Of a stretch of DNA of 36,666 nt, positions 1 to 7,320 are shown in pieces. The first letter of the stretch is position 1. Each line of letters begins with the position of its first letter. The notes beneath the pieces were generated by a model, which was given only the letters and a program-made list of their open reading frames with translations, did no database searches and was not told the origin of the DNA. A program made the translations under genes and the position numbers. This DNA comes from Steroidobacteraceae bacterium (GTDB lineage Bacteria > Pseudomonadota > Gammaproteobacteria > Steroidobacterales > Steroidobacteraceae), in assembly GCA_029266835.1 (NCBI GenBank), contig JAQSWD010000014.1:1-36666 (forward strand). Reading direction: 5' to 3'.

Positions 1-1
1 C

Positions 2-367
2 CTGGGCGTGCTCGGGTACCGGCGCTGCGACACATCGGGCGAAAGCGAGACCAGCTGGACAGGGTGGATAGGCTGGGGGTTGTACGAGAAGGATGGCGCG
101 GTGCAGGACGCGCTCTGGGTATGCCGTCCCTACAACGGTGAGCCGGCGGCGTCGGGCAACGGTGGCATGGTGGCTTTGTGGGCAAAGGACTGGTGTTCGG
201 TCAACCGGTTCCATGACGCGGCCATGGCCAATGGCGGCGTTTCCGAAGGCGCGCCGGGACTGCGCCTGCTCTACAACCCGGATTTCTACGCGGCGTATGT
301 TCGCGACCCGGATGGCAACAAGCTGGCCGTGGTTTGTCGCGGCTTCACATCCGCGGAAGGGCAGTGA
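2..367 (+). CDS. VOC-family (glyoxalase/bleomycin resistance fold) protein, 3' part
   Basis: The reading frame is open from the window edge to a TGA at 365-367, so the N-terminus lies upstream and the true start is not visible. The visible 121 residues include LGVLGYRR at the edge and end in FYAAYVRDPDGNKLAVVC, the typical last strand of vicinal-oxygen-chelate (VOC) proteins of the glyoxalase/dioxygenase superfamily. Known members bind a metal and act on small molecules such as methylglyoxal adducts or antibiotics; nothing here fixes the substrate. A GTG at position 8 lies inside the conserved LGVLGY stretch and is unlikely to be the start. A 104-bp gap separates the gene from the M16 protease gene, so co-transcription is possible but not shown. 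Confidence 0.75.
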   Translation: MGVLGYRRCDTSGESETSWTGWIGWGLYEKDGAVQDALWVCRPYNGEPAASGNGGMVALWAKDWCSVNRFHDAAMANGGVSEGAPGLRLLYNPDFYAAYVRDPDGNKLAVVCRGFTSAEGQ

Positions 368-471
368 CGCGCAACGTCCTGGCTCGGCGAAGACTCTTTT
401 CACCGTCCCCGATGCACGCCATGGCCGCTTGGCGCTAGCATCCACGTCTACATCACTCCCAAGGATGACCC

Positions 472-3240
472 ATGTATCGGCGCATCACCGCACTGGTCCT
501 TTCCGCCGCGATTTCGATGGCGGCGTCGTTGTCCGCAATGGGCGCGCCCGCCAGGACGGCGCCGATGCCCGCTGTGGACATCCCGTACCAGAAGTTCGTG
601 CTGGATAACGGCCTGACACTGCTGGTGCACGAGGACCACAAGGCGCCGGTGGTGGCGGTCAACCTCTGGTACCACGTGGGCAGCAAGGACGAGCGCCTGG
701 GCCGCACGGGTTTCGCGCACCTGTTCGAACACCTGATGTTCAACGGGTCCGAGAATTACCGCGACGACTACTTCAAGGCGATGGAAGCCGCCGGCGCCAC
801 CAAGCTCAACGGCACCACCTGGCTGGATCGCACCAACTACTTCCAGAACGTGCCCACCTCGGCGCTGGACATGACGTTGTGGATGGAGTCCGACCGCATG
901 GGACACCTGCTGGGCGCCATCGACCAGAAAGTGCTCGATGAGCAGCGTGGTGTGGTGCAGAACGAGAAGCGGCAGCGCCAGAACCAGCCCTACGGCAAGG
1001 TGTCCGAAGTCATCACGCAAAGCACCTGGCCCGCCGGGCATCCGTACTCCTGGGAAACCATCGGTTCGATGGAGGACCTCAATGCGGCCTCGCTCGAGGA
1101 CGTGAAGGAGTGGTTCCGCTCGTACTACGGCGCGGCCAACGCCGTGCTGGTGCTGGCCGGTGACATCACGGCGGCCGACGCCAAGTCCAAGGTCGAGAAG
1201 TATTTCGGCGACATTCCCGCCGGCCCCACGGTCAATCACCAGCAGGCCTGGGTGGCCAAGATGTCGGGCGAGCGCCGCTCGGTGATGCAGGACCGCGTGC
1301 CGCAGGCCCGCATATATAAGGTATGGAATATCCCCGGCTACAAGACGCGCGACTACGCCTTGATGGACATCACCGGCGACCTCCTTGCTACTGGAAAGAA
1401 CAGCCGCCTGTACAGGCGGCTGGTTTACACCGATCGCAGCGCCACCGCGGTCGGCGTGTTCATCGGCCCCTTCGAGATCGCCTCGCAGATCATGATCTTC
1501 GCCACCGTCGCGCCGGGAAAGGATCCCGCCGAAGTGGAGAAGGCGTTGGACGAGGAACTGGCCGCGTTCATTGCCAAGGGCCCGACACCGGCGGAAGTCG
1601 AGCGCATCAAGACGACTAACTACGCATCGTTCGCGCGCGGTATCGAGCGCATCGATGGCTTTGGCGGCAAGTCGTACATCCTGGCCGAAAGCATGGTGTA
1701 CGGCGGCTCTCCCGACTTCTACAAGACGCGTCTGGGTTGGGTGGCGAGCGCCACGCCCGCGGACCTGCAGGCGGCCGCGAACCGCTGGATGTCGGATGGC
1801 GTATTCGTGCTCAATGTCGAACCCGCGCCCGAATACAAGACCGTGGCATCCACGGTCGATCGTTCCAAAGTGCCGGCGACGGGCGAGCCGCCGTCCCTCA
1901 AACTACCCGGGCTGGCGCGCGCGAAGCTCTCGAATGGCCTGGAACTGGTCGTGGTCGAGCGCCACAACGCACCTGTAGTGGATTTCACGCTGATGGCGGA
2001 CGCGGGCTTTGCCGCCGATGCCTCGGCCAAGCCGGGTACGGCTCGGCTGGCCATGCAGATGATCCAGGAGGGCACGAAGACGCGCACCTCGCTGCAGATC
2101 GCGGAGCGCGCCGAATCGTTGGGCGCCACCATTGCGGTGGGTTCCAATCTAGATCGCTCGTTCCTGAACATGAATGCGTTGAGCGCGCGTCTCAGCGAGT
2201 CGCTCGATCTGTATGCCGACGTATTGCTGAACCCGACTTTCCCCGACAAGGAACTGGAGCGTCTGCGCGGTCAGACGCTGGCCACGATCCAGCAGGAGAA
2301 GGCGCAGCCGGCGGCGATGATCAATCGCGTGATGCCGAAGCTGATCTACGGCGAAGGCCATGCGTATTCGAACCCGGCGTCGGGCACCGGCACCGTGGAA
2401 GCGGTGGGCAGTCTCAAGGGCGCCGAACTCGCGGCGTTCTACAAGCAGTGGGTGCGGCCCGACAACTCCGTGCTGCTCGTCGTGGGTGACACCACGCTGG
2501 CACAGGTCCAGCCGCTGCTGGAGCAGCGCTTCGGCGCCTGGAGGGCGCCCGCGGAGCCCAAACCCACCAAGAACATCGGCGACGTGGCGCTGGCCGCGAA
2601 GCCGCGCGTGTTCCTCATCAATCGCACGGGCGCCGAGCAATCACAGATCGTCGCGGCCACCGTCGGCCCGACGCGCGCGGACCCGGATCACATCCGGCAC
2701 GTGGTGCTGGATGCGCTCGTGGGCGGCAACTTCGTCTCGCGCCTCAACATGAACCTGCGCGAGGACAAGCATTGGTCGTACGGCGCGGGCACGCGGCTCA
2801 CCGACGCCATCGGCCCCGGCATGTGGCGCGCGGGCGCCGGCGTGCAGACCGACAAGACGGCGGAGTCGATGACCGAGATCCTCAGGGAACTGCGCGAGGT
2901 GCTGACCACCAACAAGCCGACGGAGAAGGAAATCCAGTTCGCCAAGGACAGCATCGCCATCGCGCTGCCGGGCCAGAACGAAACCGCGGACGAGATCGCG
3001 GGGTCCTATGGCGAGATCCTGACCTTCGGTCTCAAGGACAGTTACTGGAATGACTTCGTGGGCGAAGTCACTTCGGTGACCGTCGACGACATCAACAAGT
3101 CCGCGGGCAAGCTCATCCGTCCGGAGGCGCTGACCTGGGTGGTGGTCGGTGATCTCGCGAAGATCGAGGCCAAGGTGCGTGCGCTGAATTTCGGCGAGGT
3201 CACGGTCATCGATCCGGATGGCAGGCCGATAGCACGATGA
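472..3240 (+). CDS. Secreted M16 family zinc metallopeptidase (two-domain, pitrilysin/insulinase type)
   Basis: The 922-residue protein has a likely signal peptide (MYRR, then a hydrophobic run to Ala about residue 25) and is probably periplasmic or lipid-free exported. The inverted zinc motif HLFEH is at residues 83-87 (His83, Glu86, His87), and the third ligand is probably Glu165 in the following VVQNEK segment, the usual spacing for M16. A second M16-like half starts near residue 480. It lacks an HxxEH motif but carries the NLREDKHWSYGAG segment, whose Arg/Tyr pair in M16 proteins helps bind substrate. This layout of one active and one inactive half in a single chain is typical of M16 enzymes of about 900 residues. 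AAGGA at 461-465 is 6 nt before the ATG and supports this start. It ends 20 bp from the convergent toxin gene. Its substrate is unknown; such proteases commonly degrade small exported peptides. Confidence 0.9.
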   Translation: MYRRITALVLSAAISMAASLSAMGAPARTAPMPAVDIPYQKFVLDNGLTLLVHEDHKAPVVAVNLWYHVGSKDERLGRTGFAHLFEHLMFNGSENYRDDYFKAMEAAGATKLNGTTWLDRTNYFQNVPTSALDMTLWMESDRMGHLLGAIDQKVLDEQRGVVQNEKRQRQNQPYGKVSEVITQSTWPAGHPYSWETIGSMEDLNAASLEDVKEWFRSYYGAANAVLVLAGDITAADAKSKVEKYFGDIPAGPTVNHQQAWVAKMSGERRSVMQDRVPQARIYKVWNIPGYKTRDYALMDITGDLLATGKNSRLYRRLVYTDRSATAVGVFIGPFEIASQIMIFATVAPGKDPAEVEKALDEELAAFIAKGPTPAEVERIKTTNYASFARGIERIDGFGGKSYILAESMVYGGSPDFYKTRLGWVASATPADLQAAANRWMSDGVFVLNVEPAPEYKTVASTVDRSKVPATGEPPSLKLPGLARAKLSNGLELVVVERHNAPVVDFTLMADAGFAADASAKPGTARLAMQMIQEGTKTRTSLQIAERAESLGATIAVGSNLDRSFLNMNALSARLSESLDLYADVLLNPTFPDKELERLRGQTLATIQQEKAQPAAMINRVMPKLIYGEGHAYSNPASGTGTVEAVGSLKGAELAAFYKQWVRPDNSVLLVVGDTTLAQVQPLLEQRFGAWRAPAEPKPTKNIGDVALAAKPRVFLINRTGAEQSQIVAATVGPTRADPDHIRHVVLDALVGGNFVSRLNMNLREDKHWSYGAGTRLTDAIGPGMWRAGAGVQTDKTAESMTEILRELREVLTTNKPTEKEIQFAKDSIAIALPGQNETADEIAGSYGEILTFGLKDSYWNDFVGEVTSVTVDDINKSAGKLIRPEALTWVVVGDLAKIEAKVRALNFGEVTVIDPDGRPIAR

Positions 3241-3260
3241 CCGGTTGAAAAATCGAAAGC

Positions 3261-3656
3261 TCAGCTCGTGGAAGCGCCCGCGACTTCCACGAGCTCCGAG
3301 TAATCCTTCAACGCCGCGTTCGCGGTGATGAACCATAGCGGTTCGGCCATAGCCTGCGCGACCAGCAGCCGGTCGAAGAAATCGGTTTCCGGAACCCGTT
3401 TCAATGAAGCCGCCGCGGCCGCGGCGCGTACACGCACCGGCAGTTCGAGGAAGCCGCTGGCCCTGATTCCCCGCGCCACTTCCGCGGTATCGGCCTCCAG
3501 CAACCCGGCCGCGATCTTGGCCTCGCACTCGACGATGGACGCGGCGCTGACGTAAACCTCGTCGGCCGCGTCGATGCGGTCGCGGATGGCCTTGGTGAGC
3601 TTGCGCGACTCGGCCAGCCACCAGAGGAACACCTGCGTATCGAGCAGAAGGCGCAT
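3261..3656 (-). CDS. PIN-domain toxin, VapC type
   Basis: 131 residues, the usual size for a stand-alone PIN ribonuclease. The N-terminal LLLDTQ gives the first acidic residue (Asp6), Glu43 is the likely second, and the DFFDRLLVAQA segment (Asp92/Asp95) the third. The final segment reads FITAN, with Asn113 where many family members have Asp. The common DTH at the first site is DTQ here. PIN toxins of TA modules cleave tRNA, rRNA or mRNA using a metal held by these acids; the target here cannot be read from sequence. The gene lies 42 nt downstream of the antitoxin on the same strand, so they form one module. The last codons carry a strong inverted repeat that may act as terminator. The Asn substitution occurs in some active PIN proteins, so loss of activity is not implied. 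Confidence 0.82.
   Translation of the reverse strand: MRLLLDTQVFLWWLAESRKLTKAIRDRIDAADEVYVSAASIVECEAKIAAGLLEADTAEVARGIRASGFLELPVRVRAAAAAASLKRVPETDFFDRLLVAQAMAEPLWFITANAALKDYSELVEVAGASTS
3263..3295 (-). terminator. Hairpin at the 3' end of the VapC gene, possible terminator
   Basis: A perfect 12-bp inverted repeat (arms AGCTCGTGGAAG at 3263-3274 and its complement at 3284-3295, 9-nt loop) overlaps the last codons and stop of the toxin gene. Read on the minus strand, it is followed after about 9 nt by a run of five T (complement of 3249-3253), roughly like an intrinsic terminator although the T-run is not immediately adjacent. It would separate this module from the convergent M16 gene. Confidence 0.45.
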
Positions 3657-3698
3657 GCCAAACCCTTGGTGACGGCGGAGTAGGGGAGGGCGCCCGGG

Positions 3699-3926
3699 CT
3701 ATAGAGGCGTCAGCGCTTCGAGCGAGCGGTCGAAATCGTCCGCGATGCGCAGCTTGCCCTTGAGAAGCCCCGCGCGGCGTGGCGAGTCATCTCGCCCCAG
3801 CGGCACCAGCCTCGCCATGGCTCGACCACCTTTGGCGATCAACACCTCGTTGCCATTGGCTACGTCTTCGACCAGCCGGGACAGGTGGGTCTTCGCCTCG
3901 TGGATGTTTATCTTTCCGGGCTTCAC
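3699..3926 (-). CDS. Antitoxin, Phd/YefM (VapB) type
   Basis: 75 residues. The start KINIHEAKTHLSRLVEDVANGNEVLIAKGGR is typical of the Phd/YefM fold, in which this N-terminal half forms a DNA-binding dimer and the C-terminal tail (here LRIADDFDRSLEALTPL) folds onto the toxin. The tail ends in the acidic/hydrophobic pattern common for antitoxins paired with PIN toxins. The start is GTG at 3926; no Shine-Dalgarno sequence precedes it, and an AT-rich segment with TAAACT-like boxes ends only about 9 nt upstream, so the message may be leaderless. The antitoxin gene precedes the toxin gene, as in most such modules, and the pair probably represses its own promoter. Pairing with a PIN toxin makes it VapB-like by function, Phd-like by fold. 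Confidence 0.82.
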   Translation of the reverse strand: MKPGKINIHEAKTHLSRLVEDVANGNEVLIAKGGRAMARLVPLGRDDSPRRAGLLKGKLRIADDFDRSLEALTPL

Positions 3927-3950
3927 AGTGAACTTAGTTTAGTTTAGTCT
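3922..3950 (+). promoter_or_regulatory. Candidate sigma-70 promoter for ftsB
   Basis: TTCACA (3922-3927, five of six matches to the -35 consensus) is followed by a 17-nt spacer and TAGTCT (3945-3950, three of six matches, keeping the first TA and last T). Transcription would begin near 3957, about 40 nt before the ftsB ATG. The -35 overlaps the antitoxin start codon, so binding by the toxin-antitoxin complex could also affect ftsB. Not tested. Confidence 0.35.
3934..3947. repeat. TTTAG tandem repeat between the antitoxin gene and ftsB
   Basis: Three direct copies of (T)TTAG lie in the 72-bp divergent gap between the antitoxin start and the ftsB start. It is the most AT-rich spot in the neighbourhood. 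On the minus strand it gives two overlapping TAAACT boxes that could serve as -10 elements for the toxin-antitoxin pair, and it is a reasonable place for antitoxin binding. Both roles are inferred. Confidence 0.35.
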
Positions 3951-3998
3951 ACTTGGAATGGGGAAGTTCTTTTCGGCGTGCGCCTTCGGTGGTCAGTC

Positions 3999-4328
3999 AT
4001 GAAATGGCTCGCGGGCGCATTGGTCACGGTGGTTCTGCTGCTGCAGTACCGCCTGTGGCTGTCGGACGACGGCGTGCGCGAGCTCTCGCGTCTCAGTGAT
4101 TCGGTCGAGCGCCAGAAGGCGGAAAACGCCGAGCTCGAAGAGCGCAATGGGCAGCTGGTGGCGGAAGTGGCCGACCTCAAGGCCGGCATGGCGGCCATCG
4201 AAGAGCGCGCCCGATCCGAGCTGGGAATGATCGGCCGCAATGAAACCTTCTACCAGGTGGTGCCGAATCGTCCGCGCACGGCGCTGCCCACGCGTCCCGA
4301 GGTCCGCACCCAGACCGCCGCGCGATAA
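3999..4328 (+). CDS. ftsB: Cell division protein FtsB
   Basis: 109 residues from the ATG at 3999. A short N-terminus (MKWLAG) runs into one transmembrane helix (about residues 4-18) followed by LQYRLWL, a signature of FtsB, then a coiled coil rich in Glu/Lys/Leu (about 25-70), and a NETFYQVV segment typical of the FtsB end. It is a bitopic inner-membrane protein that forms a complex with FtsL and FtsQ in the divisome and helps activate septal peptidoglycan synthesis. A GTG at 3978 would add seven residues before the membrane helix; the ATG gives the usual family N-terminus. The next gene, ispD, begins 12 nt downstream, as in many gammaproteobacteria. Upstream is a toxin-antitoxin pair rather than eno. 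Confidence 0.9.
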   Translation: MKWLAGALVTVVLLLQYRLWLSDDGVRELSRLSDSVERQKAENAELEERNGQLVAEVADLKAGMAAIEERARSELGMIGRNETFYQVVPNRPRTALPTRPEVRTQTAAR

Positions 4329-4340
4329 GATTCGCGCCTC

Positions 4341-5063
4341 ATGCGATATCACCTGATCATCCCGGCCGCCGGCAGCGGGCGGCGCTTCGCCGCGTCCATG
4401 CCCAAGCAATACGCCACGCTGGGTAGTTCGACGGTCATCGAGTACGCAATGGCGCCCTTCGAAGCGGACGTCGACTGCGCCAGCATCACCATCGCGATTT
4501 CGGCGGACGATGAACTCTGGCCGGCCCTGGCCGTGCGGCATCCGGGTGTCACCTCGGTCACTGGGGGCGAGCAGCGTGCGCATTCGGTGCGCAACGCATT
4601 GCGTTCACTGGCCTCACATGTGCGCGCAGACGATTGGGTGTTCGTACACGACGCCGCGCGGCCCTGCTTCACTGGCGCAGATCTCGCGAAGCTCAAGTAC
4701 GCATTGGGTGATCACGCCGTCGGCGGGCTGCTGGCGGTGCCGCTGGCCGACACGCTCAAGCGCGGCGGCGGCGACCCCGCGCAGGTGCTGGAAACGCTCG
4801 ACCGTGAGGGGCTGTGGCGCGCCGCGACGCCCCAGGTGTTCCGCTTCGGCGTGTTGCTGCCAGCGCTGAATGCCGCTCTCGAGTCGCAAAGAGTTCCCAC
4901 TGATGAAGCGCAGGCCGCGGAGTGGGCGGGACACAAACCCCGGCTCGTGACCGGCCGCGCGGATAACATCAAGGTCACCACGCAGGATGACCTGGCGCTG
5001 GCGACGGCCATTCTCGCCGCGCGCGAGAGCCTCATCCGGACCACGCCACACGAGGATGGATGA
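4341..5063 (+). CDS. ispD: 2-C-methyl-D-erythritol 4-phosphate cytidylyltransferase
   Basis: 240 residues, standard length. The protein transfers CMP from CTP to methylerythritol phosphate in the MEP pathway for isopentenyl diphosphate. The nucleotide-binding start [19 protein letters not shown] has the glycine-rich loop, Arg14/Arg15 and Lys22 expected for CTP binding. VHDAARPC (about residues 109-116) is the conserved Asp/Ala/Arg segment, and [10 protein letters not shown] and the C-terminal [13 protein letters not shown] are also family signatures. The stop overlaps the ispF start region, so the two MEP genes are probably translated together. Cytoplasmic enzyme. Nothing unusual. Confidence 0.96.
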   Translation: MRYHLIIPAAGSGRRFAASMPKQYATLGSSTVIEYAMAPFEADVDCASITIAISADDELWPALAVRHPGVTSVTGGEQRAHSVRNALRSLASHVRADDWVFVHDAARPCFTGADLAKLKYALGDHAVGGLLAVPLADTLKRGGGDPAQVLETLDREGLWRAATPQVFRFGVLLPALNAALESQRVPTDEAQAAEWAGHKPRLVTGRADNIKVTTQDDLALATAILAARESLIRTTPHEDG

Positions 5064-5539
5064 TGCGAATCGGCACAGGTTTCGACGTGCACGCCTTCGG
5101 CCCCGGTGATTCCGTGGTGCTGGGTGGCGTGCGAATCGCGCATTCGCGCGGCGTGGTGGCGCACAGCGACGGCGACGTCGTGCTGCATGCCCTCTGCGAC
5201 GCCCTGTTGGGCGCGGCCGGTCTGGGGGACATCGGTATGCATTTTCCCGACACCGACCCGGTGTGGAAGGGCGTGCAAAGCCGCCGTTTCGTCGAGGCCG
5301 TGCTCGAGATGCTCAGCGTGCGCAAGTTCCGCGTGGGTAATGTGGACATCACCGTGCTGGCGCAGGCGCCGAAGCTGTCACCGCATCGCCTCGACATCCG
5401 GCGCTCGATCGCGCAGATGCTGGGCGTCACCGACAACCAGGTGAACATCAAGGCCACCACCACCGAACAACTCGGGTTCATCGGCCGCAACGAAGGGCTC
5501 GCGGCGCAAGCCGTGGTGTTGCTCGAAAGCGTGCCCTGA
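5063..5539 (+). CDS. ispF: 2-C-methyl-D-erythritol 2,4-cyclodiphosphate synthase
   Basis: 158 residues from the second of two adjacent ATGs (5060 and 5063). The GAGG at 5052-5055 is 7 nt from 5063, and [10 protein letters not shown] is the usual N-terminus, so 5063 is preferred. Zinc ligands are Asp8 and His10, plus the His of the [13 protein letters not shown] segment (His42 in the usual numbering). HFPDTDPVW and the C-terminal [16 protein letters not shown] are characteristic. The enzyme cyclises CDP-methylerythritol 2-phosphate with release of CMP as a homotrimer. The start overlaps the ispD stop, and truD begins 9 nt after its own stop. Confidence 0.96.
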   Translation: MRIGTGFDVHAFGPGDSVVLGGVRIAHSRGVVAHSDGDVVLHALCDALLGAAGLGDIGMHFPDTDPVWKGVQSRRFVEAVLEMLSVRKFRVGNVDITVLAQAPKLSPHRLDIRRSIAQMLGVTDNQVNIKATTTEQLGFIGRNEGLAAQAVVLLESVP

Positions 5540-5548
5540 GAAGATCGA

Positions 5549-6637
5549 ATGATCCCGGACAGCTGGCGCCAGGCCGCACTTTCACCACCGACGGCCTGGG
5601 GCGGCGGCCCCATCGCGACGGGCGTACTCCGCGCATCGCCGGAGGATTTCAAGGTCGACGAGATACTGGGCTTCGACGCATCGGGATCGGGCCCACATGC
5701 GCTCCTGCGCGTGCGCAAGCGCGGCGCCAACACCGAGTGGGTGGCGCGCGAACTCGCGCGGGCCGCGGGCTGCAAGCCCTTCGAGGTGGGCTTCGCCGGA
5801 CTCAAGGATCGCCATGCCATCACCACCCAGGCCTTCACCGTGCCGCGCGGCAAGCGCGCCGCGCAGGATTTTCTTTCGGTGAATGGCGAGGGCTTCGAAG
5901 TGATCTCGGCTGCCGAGCATCAGCGCAAGCTGCCTCGCGGTGCGCTCGAGGGAAACCGCTTCGAAATCATCGTGCGAGAATTCCGCGCCGATCCGGCGCA
6001 GGTGGATGCGCGGTTGGCGGCCATTGCCAAGGGTGGCGTGCCAAACTACTTTGGAGAGCAGCGGTTCGGACGCGACGCCGGGAACCTGGTGGCCGTGCTG
6101 AATGAAGCGCAGAGAGTCGCGACTCGCGGTGAGTCCGGCGGTTCGCGAGTGCGTGGCCGTGGCTCGCGAAACGATCAGGGTGGCTTCATGCTGTCGGCGG
6201 CGCGAAGCCTGGTATTCAACGCCGTCCTGGCCGAGCGCGTGCGCCGGGGCACCTGGAACCAGTTCGTTTCCGGCGACGTCGCCAATCTGGACGGCCGTGG
6301 TTCGGTATTCGCGGTCGAAGAGGGCGATGGGTCTCTCGCACCCCGCTGCGAGTCGCTCGAGATTCATCCCACCGCGCCGCTGGCAGGCGAGGGCGAATCA
6401 CTGGCGAAGGCGGAAGCACTGGCGCTCGAACAAGCCATCGCCGCGGCATTTCCCGAGGCGCTGGCGGTGATCGCCGGGGCACGCATGAATTCGGAGCGGC
6501 GCGCGTTGCGCATCCGAATCCGGGCGCTCGACTATGAGTATTCGGGTGACGTGCTGACGCTGCGGTTCGCCCTGTCGGCGGGAAGTTTCGCCACCACGGT
6601 GCTTCGCGAGATCGTCGCGGGCGCCACGGGAGAATGA
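5549..6637 (+). CDS. truD: tRNA pseudouridine(13) synthase TruD
   Basis: 362 residues, close to E. coli TruD (349). The catalytic segment GFAGLKDRHAITTQ is at 81-94, with Asp87 the nucleophilic aspartate, and VPNYFGEQRFGRD is the second family signature. The region AARSLVFNAVLAERV and the C-terminal LRFALSAGSFATTVLREI match the TruD catalytic and insertion domains. It converts U13 of tRNA-Glu to pseudouridine. Residues about 190-210 (GESGGSRVRGRGSRNDQGG) form a low-complexity Gly/Arg/Ser stretch just before the insertion domain, which looks like a small local expansion. It lies between ispF and a crotonase-fold gene and probably belongs to the ftsB-ispD-ispF transcript, a common order in gammaproteobacteria before surE and pcm. 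Confidence 0.95.
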   Translation: MIPDSWRQAALSPPTAWGGGPIATGVLRASPEDFKVDEILGFDASGSGPHALLRVRKRGANTEWVARELARAAGCKPFEVGFAGLKDRHAITTQAFTVPRGKRAAQDFLSVNGEGFEVISAAEHQRKLPRGALEGNRFEIIVREFRADPAQVDARLAAIAKGGVPNYFGEQRFGRDAGNLVAVLNEAQRVATRGESGGSRVRGRGSRNDQGGFMLSAARSLVFNAVLAERVRRGTWNQFVSGDVANLDGRGSVFAVEEGDGSLAPRCESLEIHPTAPLAGEGESLAKAEALALEQAIAAAFPEALAVIAGARMNSERRALRIRIRALDYEYSGDVLTLRFALSAGSFATTVLREIVAGATGE

Positions 6638-6639
6638 AC

Positions 6640-7263
6640 ATGCTCGACATCATCGACCACGATCGGATCCGGGAAATCCGGCTGGCGCGGCCACCGGTGA
6701 ATGCACTGACCAACGACCTGCTGCGCGCGCTGATCGATGCCATGAACGCCGCAAGGTCTTGCGAGGCAATTGTGATCACCGGTCAGCCGGGGGTTTTCTC
6801 TGCGGGGCTGGATGTTCCCGCCATCCTCGGAATGGATCTGCCCGCGATGACGGAGCTGTTCAACACGCTCTGGCATGCACAGCGGGCCATCGCGCTGTCT
6901 CCGGCGCCGGTGGTGTTCGGCATCACCGGGCATTGCCCGGCGGGCGGCACGGTGCTGGCCATCCACGCGGATTATCGGGTGATCGATCCCGCCACCGCGC
7001 TGCGCATGGGGCTGGTCGACGAAATCTGCGAGGCCTCGCAATGTGTTTCGCGCGCGCTCGACGTGGCGCGCGAACTCTGCGCGATGCCGCGCGAGGCCAT
7101 GTCGCGCACGCGCCAGATGGTGCGCGAAGACCTGCACGAGTTGTTCGGAGCGCCCGCCGACGCGGATCAGCTGTCGCGGGAATTCGCGGCGATCGGCGCG
7201 GAGATGTTCAGCGTGCCAGCGACCCGCGAGCGGCTTGCGAAGATGTTCGCGCGCAAGAGGTAG
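6640..7263 (+). CDS. Enoyl-CoA hydratase/isomerase-family protein with an apparent internal deletion
   Basis: 207 residues from the ATG at 6640, chosen because GGGAGA at 6628-6633 is 6 nt upstream; an ATG at 6634 overlapping the truD stop is too close to that site. Crotonase-fold features seen are RPPVNAL near residue 20, the first oxyanion-hole segment GVFSAGLD (about 51-58) and GHCPAGGTVLAIHADYRV (about 97-114). Family members are usually 250 or more residues and next contain a GLNE-type segment with the catalytic glutamate. Here the chain jumps from VIDP straight to ATALRMGLVDEI, which is the segment found about 45-50 residues later in relatives. The hydratase/isomerase catalytic glutamate is therefore probably missing. 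The frame is intact, so the gene may be recently damaged, a non-catalytic paralogue, or a natural short form. Confidence 0.75.
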   Translation: MLDIIDHDRIREIRLARPPVNALTNDLLRALIDAMNAARSCEAIVITGQPGVFSAGLDVPAILGMDLPAMTELFNTLWHAQRAIALSPAPVVFGITGHCPAGGTVLAIHADYRVIDPATALRMGLVDEICEASQCVSRALDVARELCAMPREAMSRTRQMVREDLHELFGAPADADQLSREFAAIGAEMFSVPATRERLAKMFARKR

Positions 7264-7320
7264 GTGCCGGGTGAGGAAAGTGGGGAAAAGTCCTTTTCCC
7301 CACTTTCCTCACCCGGCACC
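7263..7320. repeat. 58-bp perfect palindrome (28-bp arms, 2-nt centre) at two convergent gene ends
   Basis: Positions 7263-7290 are an exact inverted copy of 7293-7320, with only TC between. The left arm begins at the last base of the crotonase-gene stop (TAG 7261-7263) and the right arm covers the smr stop and its last three codons, so the palindrome provides the end of SmR-family protein (GAG-stop). One strand of each arm is strikingly purine-rich. It would fold into a very stable hairpin in RNA from either direction and may stop both converging transcripts, although no T-run follows. It could instead be a copy of a dispersed palindromic repeat. Confidence 0.85.

Noticed and set aside
190..260. 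Alternative overlapping frame 93-608 extending past the VOC gene
   Set aside because: It is a shadow frame without domain; the VOC motif is in the frame that ends at 367.
448..1239. Minus-strand open frame across the start of the M16 gene
   Set aside because: The plus-strand frame holds the HxxEH motif and signal peptide; the antisense product is composition-driven.
1309..1330. AT-rich TATATAAGG-containing segment inside the M16 gene, possible promoter
   Set aside because: It encodes conserved protein sequence (IYKVWNI) and no -35 box or downstream gene start supports promoter use.
3948..3970. Sigma-E-like AACTT on the minus strand upstream of the antitoxin
   Set aside because: The -35 core is present but the -10 (CTAAA) is a poor match, and the motif is short enough to be chance.
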